Shown here: piece after piece, positions 5,892 to 8,368 of the stretch
Layout: every line of letters begins with the position of its first letter
How positions within the stretch are numbered: position 1 is the first letter of the stretch
Assembly: GCA_021811745.1 (NCBI GenBank)
Contig: JAJZNH010000006.1
Coordinates: 1 to 8,368, forward strand
DNA: 8,368 nucleotides
Origin: Acidobacteriota bacterium
GTDB lineage: Bacteria > Acidobacteriota > Terriglobia > Terriglobales > Acidobacteriaceae
Reading direction: 5' to 3'
Made by a program: the position numbers and the translations under genes
Notes under the pieces: model-generated
The model's input: the letters and a program-made list of their open reading frames with translations, nothing else
The model's database searches: none
Told to the model about the DNA's origin: nothing

Positions 5892-7007
5892 TCATGGCTT
5901 GGCTGCGTCGTTAGTCAGGATGCGCATCTCGGCGCGAAACAGATGATAATGCGTGAACGAAACGTCGTTCACCTCCGTGCGGACTGGCGCGTAGGCCATC
6001 TCAGCATCCGAGGAATAAGAGCCGGGCCTCGGTTCTTTGAAGAGAGCCACGCCGTGCACCGGACAGAAATAGCTGGAGCCGCCGATGACGACCGAAGCAT
6101 ATTCCACCCGGATGCCGGCCGCCACTCTCCAATACGGCGGCTTCATGTCCGCCATCGCCATCAGGCGCAAAATAACTCCCGTCGTCGGGTCGATGGCGAT
6201 CTCGCCGTGATAGGCCGGAAAGAGATGAACGATCCGGCCCTGAAAGGCCATACTTATCTCGTAATGCGAGCGATCCTGGGGTACTCTGTAGCGAAAGACA
6301 GCCACCTTCCCCGATGCTCCACGCTCCCAATAGCCCCATTCCACTCCGGCGCCCAAAGCGTCATGCAGGATCACGCTCAGAATGGGCCCAAACTCTCCCC
6401 GGGTTGTGAAGCCAAAGGCGATCGGATCTGCGTGTTTGCCCTTTTCCGTTTCTTCATCCACTTCCTGGCCGTCGCGATAGGTGACGGCAATACTGGAACT
6501 GCCTGCAAAACGCAGCGGCGCGAACGCAGAATCCGGGCTCGGTTGCCGGTAGGTTGTGCCCATGCCCGTTGCTGAGGTCAATTGCCGGGGCGGCGCATCG
6601 TCAAAGTGAGCCGTTTCCCGCGTAGCGGTAAAGTTGGGCAGTTTGGAAATGGTTTTGGTCACATAGTCGATCGTTTGCGCAAGCATCTGCTTTTGAGCAT
6701 CAAGGATGGGCGGAGCCGAACCGTCCAGGTCGGTTGCGGGAGGAGGAAGGAATGCGGAAGCGTCGGCCAGCGCGAGGAGGGCTTCGCGGGTGCGCTTTCC
6801 GTGAAAGGCCGCATTCCACCCGGCCAGCCGGGCTGAGCTGGCGCGTTCGGTCAGCGCCAGGCCGTAGAGTTCCCCGGCAACCTTTCCATCCGGCTTGCCC
6901 CGTGCGTAGCTCAGGACCTGCTCCAGCAGATCGATGGTGACCGGCGTCTGCGCCGGGGTGGGCGAGACAAGACTCGCCACCAACACCAATAGGGCGAGCT
7001 TCTTCAC
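5892..7007 (-). CDS. Secreted protein of unknown function, acidobacterial-type family
   Basis: This is a 371-residue protein from the GTG at 7007. Residues 1-19 form a signal peptide (MKKLALLVLV, cleavage likely after TPA). There is no lipobox Cys, so it is probably periplasmic or secreted. An Ala-rich helical region (22-120) is followed by a region predicted to be beta-rich. Recognisable blocks are SKLPNFTATRETAHFDD (121-137), VTYRDGQEV (175-183), TTRGEFGPIL (201-210), VAVFRYRVP (235-243), AYHGEIAIDPTTGVILRL (265-282) and FCPVHGVALF (314-323), then NDVSFTHYHLFRAEMRIL near the end. I recall this pattern from paralogous hypothetical proteins in Acidobacteriota, where it has no assigned function. 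The alternating strands and the DPTTG turn vaguely recall lipoprotein-carrier (LolA-like) folds, which is inference only. GTG 7007 is chosen over GTG 7025 because GAAGGA lies 6 nt upstream and the signal peptide starts there. It is monocistronic, behind a terminator at 7096-7122. Confidence 0.85.
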   Translation of the reverse strand: MKKLALLVLVASLVSPTPAQTPVTIDLLEQVLSYARGKPDGKVAGELYGLALTERASSARLAGWNAAFHGKRTREALLALADASAFLPPPATDLDGSAPPILDAQKQMLAQTIDYVTKTISKLPNFTATRETAHFDDAPPRQLTSATGMGTTYRQPSPDSAFAPLRFAGSSSIAVTYRDGQEVDEETEKGKHADPIAFGFTTRGEFGPILSVILHDALGAGVEWGYWERGASGKVAVFRYRVPQDRSHYEISMAFQGRIVHLFPAYHGEIAIDPTTGVILRLMAMADMKPPYWRVAAGIRVEYASVVIGGSSYFCPVHGVALFKEPRPGSYSSDAEMAYAPVRTEVNDVSFTHYHLFRAEMRILTNDAAKP

Positions 7008-7013
7008 TGCACA

Positions 7014-7019
7014 TCCTTC
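7014..7019 (-). promoter_or_regulatory. Shine-Dalgarno (GAAGGA) fixing the GTG start at 7007
   Basis: GAAGGA lies 6 nt upstream of the GTG at 7005-7007 and overlaps the two in-frame GTG codons further upstream (7020-7025). Those are therefore poor starts. The chosen start opens directly into the signal peptide. Confidence 0.6.
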
Positions 7020-7095
7020 CACCACTATTTAGCCGCAACTGGAGCAGAACCTCAAGGGGTCCGGACCGGCCGGCGCCCCAATCCATGTTCATCTC

Positions 7096-7122
7096 AAAAA
7101 AACGCAGCCGGCTTCCGGCGCG
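7096..7122 (-). terminator. Rho-independent terminator after the lipocalin-like gene
   Basis: On the minus strand a GC-rich stem (CGC-GCCGG paired with CCGGC-GCG, one bulged T, AAG loop) spans 7122-7103 and runs straight into seven T residues (7102-7096). It begins about 28 nt after the stop codon of the lipocalin-like gene at 7151. It closes that operon and isolates the gene at 5892-7007. Confidence 0.85.
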
Positions 7123-7150
7123 GAAACGAGCAAGAGCTTGATGCGCCCGC

Positions 7151-8236
7151 TCATCGCGGAACCACCTGGCTGCCGGGCTCGGCATAGCCGGTCATCTCCA
7201 GGTATCCCACGCCGAGCACCGTTGACTTTGCGCTGGCGCCGGCGACATCGACGGCTCCTTCCCAATAGCTCGGCCCGAATTTGCCCGTCAACTCCTGCGC
7301 TCGAAGGGGCGTTGTCACATCAAAGGCCAGGTTAAGGATGGGAATCGAGACATGCCAGCGAAGCGGATAAGCTGCCCTGGTCTCCGGGCTGATCCACCGG
7401 CGATCAGCCGCGGGCGTCATCACGAAGTCCTGTGACGGCAGAAACCGGCTGTTTCCATGCGCATCCACATAGCTGCCGGATGAATAGGGATCAATGCCGC
7501 CATCCTTGTGGCGCAGCCGGTACAGCATCAGGTCCGAGCCGTCATCGAATTGAACGCTGAGCCAGTCCCATCCAGACTCGTCAGCCGCCATCGAGCCGGT
7601 GAAAAACTCGTGATCCATCCACGACGTTCCGTCAACCTGGTAAGCCTTGCCCTGCGCGTAGATGGTTCCGCTGGTGAGCAGACGGGTAAGCGAATAGTAA
7701 TGCGATGCGTGCCCCACGCCTGCGGCCTTCCGGCTCACGCCATCCTGCCCCTGGATGACCGGCGGCTTCATCGGAACAAGCTTTAGCGTCAACCCGAAGT
7801 CCTTGCCAATGCCGCGCAGGTTCTCCTCGTTCGGGGCAATGCGCGCCTTCCAGTTTCCGTTCCAGATCACTCCACTGCCCGCGTCCACTCCGGCAATACC
7901 CGGTCCCGCGCGGTTGAGCCTCTCTTCGTGATGGAAACGCTGTCCATCGATCTCGCTCAAAGCCAGGTGCGCCATCCACAGGTCATGGACATACCACGGA
8001 GCCGGATTTGCGGCGCGCGAGATTCCCTGCCGGAAGAACGTCAACTCGAAGCCGAATCGATGCCCGTCCCGCGCGCGCACGTTGCCGGTGTAGTACCACC
8101 ACTCCGTCTGGTAGTCCTCATGGTTGAAGTAGTCGCGCGGGAATTGAAACCTGTAGCCCGGCAGCGCCAGCTTGTATTGCTGCGCCGATGCGGTCGCAAC
8201 CACCAGGAGCAACCATCCGATCCATTTACTCTTCAT
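7151..8236 (-). CDS. Secreted lipocalin-like / CrtC-family protein (AttH-like)
   Basis: This is a 361-residue protein. Residues 1-18 are a signal peptide (MKSKWIGWLLLVVATASA before Gln) with no lipobox, so the product is probably periplasmic. The remainder matches the lipocalin-like/hydroxyneurosporene synthase (CrtC) superfamily, the two-domain calycin architecture also seen in AttH. Signature blocks are FPRDYFNHEDYQTEWWYYTGN (32-52, with the EWWYYTGN core), HYYSLTRLLTSGTI (179-192), GTSWMDHEFF (203-212), GWDWLSVQFDDGSDLMLYRLR (222-242) and YWEGAVDV (324-331) with GYLEMTGYA (344-352). The known CrtC activity is hydration of carotenoids. Most non-phototroph members are instead encoded beside FtsX-type ABC permeases (AttEFGH arrangement) and have unproven roles, perhaps lipid or hydrophobic ligand delivery. 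That is the context here: the start overlaps the permease end by 11 bp, suggesting translational coupling, and a terminator follows. GAGGTG lies 4 nt before the ATG. Confidence 0.9.
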   Translation of the reverse strand: MKSKWIGWLLLVVATASAQQYKLALPGYRFQFPRDYFNHEDYQTEWWYYTGNVRARDGHRFGFELTFFRQGISRAANPAPWYVHDLWMAHLALSEIDGQRFHHEERLNRAGPGIAGVDAGSGVIWNGNWKARIAPNEENLRGIGKDFGLTLKLVPMKPPVIQGQDGVSRKAAGVGHASHYYSLTRLLTSGTIYAQGKAYQVDGTSWMDHEFFTGSMAADESGWDWLSVQFDDGSDLMLYRLRHKDGGIDPYSSGSYVDAHGNSRFLPSQDFVMTPAADRRWISPETRAAYPLRWHVSIPILNLAFDVTTPLRAQELTGKFGPSYWEGAVDVAGASAKSTVLGVGYLEMTGYAEPGSQVVPR

Positions 8237-8368
8237 GGATCACCTCAATGGGACTGGTCCTGACAGCGAGACTTGCCGGATAAAGTCCGGCCAGAACCGT
8301 TGCCACATACACAATGGCCATCGAGGACAACAGCACCGCAACCGGCCAGTGAAATTGAATTGTCCATC
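8226..8368 (-). CDS. C-terminal end of an FtsX/MacB-type ABC transporter permease (partial)
   Basis: Only the last 46 complete codons are in the window; the gene enters from the right edge. They encode WTIQFHWPVAVLLSSMAIVY, VATVLAGLYPA, then SLAVRTSPIEVIHEE and a TAA at 8226-8228. A hydrophobic transmembrane segment, then AGLYPA, a small basic turn and a TSPIEVI tail is the usual end of FtsX-like permease domains (compare AGLYPARRAARLDPIEAL in many members). The frame overlaps the start of the lipocalin-like gene by 11 bp, so the two are very probably co-transcribed and translationally coupled. By analogy with AttEFGH, an ATP-binding subunit and possibly a second permease should lie upstream, beyond the window. 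Confidence 0.85.
   Translation of the reverse strand, partial: WTIQFHWPVAVLLSSMAIVYVATVLAGLYPASLAVRTSPIEVIHEE
8241..8246 (-). promoter_or_regulatory. Shine-Dalgarno (GAGGTG) of the lipocalin-like gene inside the permease gene
   Basis: GAGGTG ends 4 nt before the ATG at 8234-8236 and lies within the last codons of the permease frame, consistent with coupled translation of the two genes. Confidence 0.6.

Overview
The window looks like ordinary chromosomal DNA of a GC-rich, Gram-negative-type bacterium, most likely an Acidobacteriota (Terriglobia-like) species. The assignment rests on protein style, not on a marker gene. There is a very large secreted S53 (kumamolisin-like) peptidase with Ig-like repeats and a characteristic hydrophobic, Cys-Gly-rich tail. 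There is also a secreted protein of a type I associate with acidobacterial genomes, and a secreted DUF1080 protein. No mobile element, RNA gene or CRISPR array was seen.

Layout from left to right. Positions 1-3783 (minus strand) carry the S53 peptidase, starting at GTG 3783. Its reading frame meets a TAG at 433-435, then stays open and homologous-looking to the window edge, encoding a further Ig-like segment and two hydrophobic stretches. A TATAAT-type promoter lies at 3873-3899. Positions 3907-4587 (minus) encode a secreted DUF1080 protein with its own extended -10 promoter. A 322-bp divergent intergenic region follows, then a diacylglycerol-kinase-family lipid kinase at 4910-5860 (plus). 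It converges on a minus-strand gene at 5892-7007 for a secreted protein of unknown function. A strong intrinsic terminator at 7096-7122 closes the next transcription unit. In that unit a secreted lipocalin/CrtC-like (AttH-like) protein at 7151-8236 is preceded, with an 11-bp overlap, by the 3' end of an FtsX/MacB-type ABC permease (8226-8368, cut by the window edge).

How the genes relate. The only clear functional unit is the permease plus lipocalin-like protein, which resembles the AttEFGH-type export arrangement. The peptidase, DUF1080 protein, lipid kinase and unknown secreted protein seem to be separate transcription units. Four of the six genes encode proteins with N-terminal signal peptides, so the window is mainly about envelope and extracellular functions.

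The observation most worth checking is the in-frame TAG near the end of the peptidase. If real, it would turn a probably envelope-anchored protease into a shorter one lacking its anchor. I did not find convincing evidence of an undescribed multi-gene system here.
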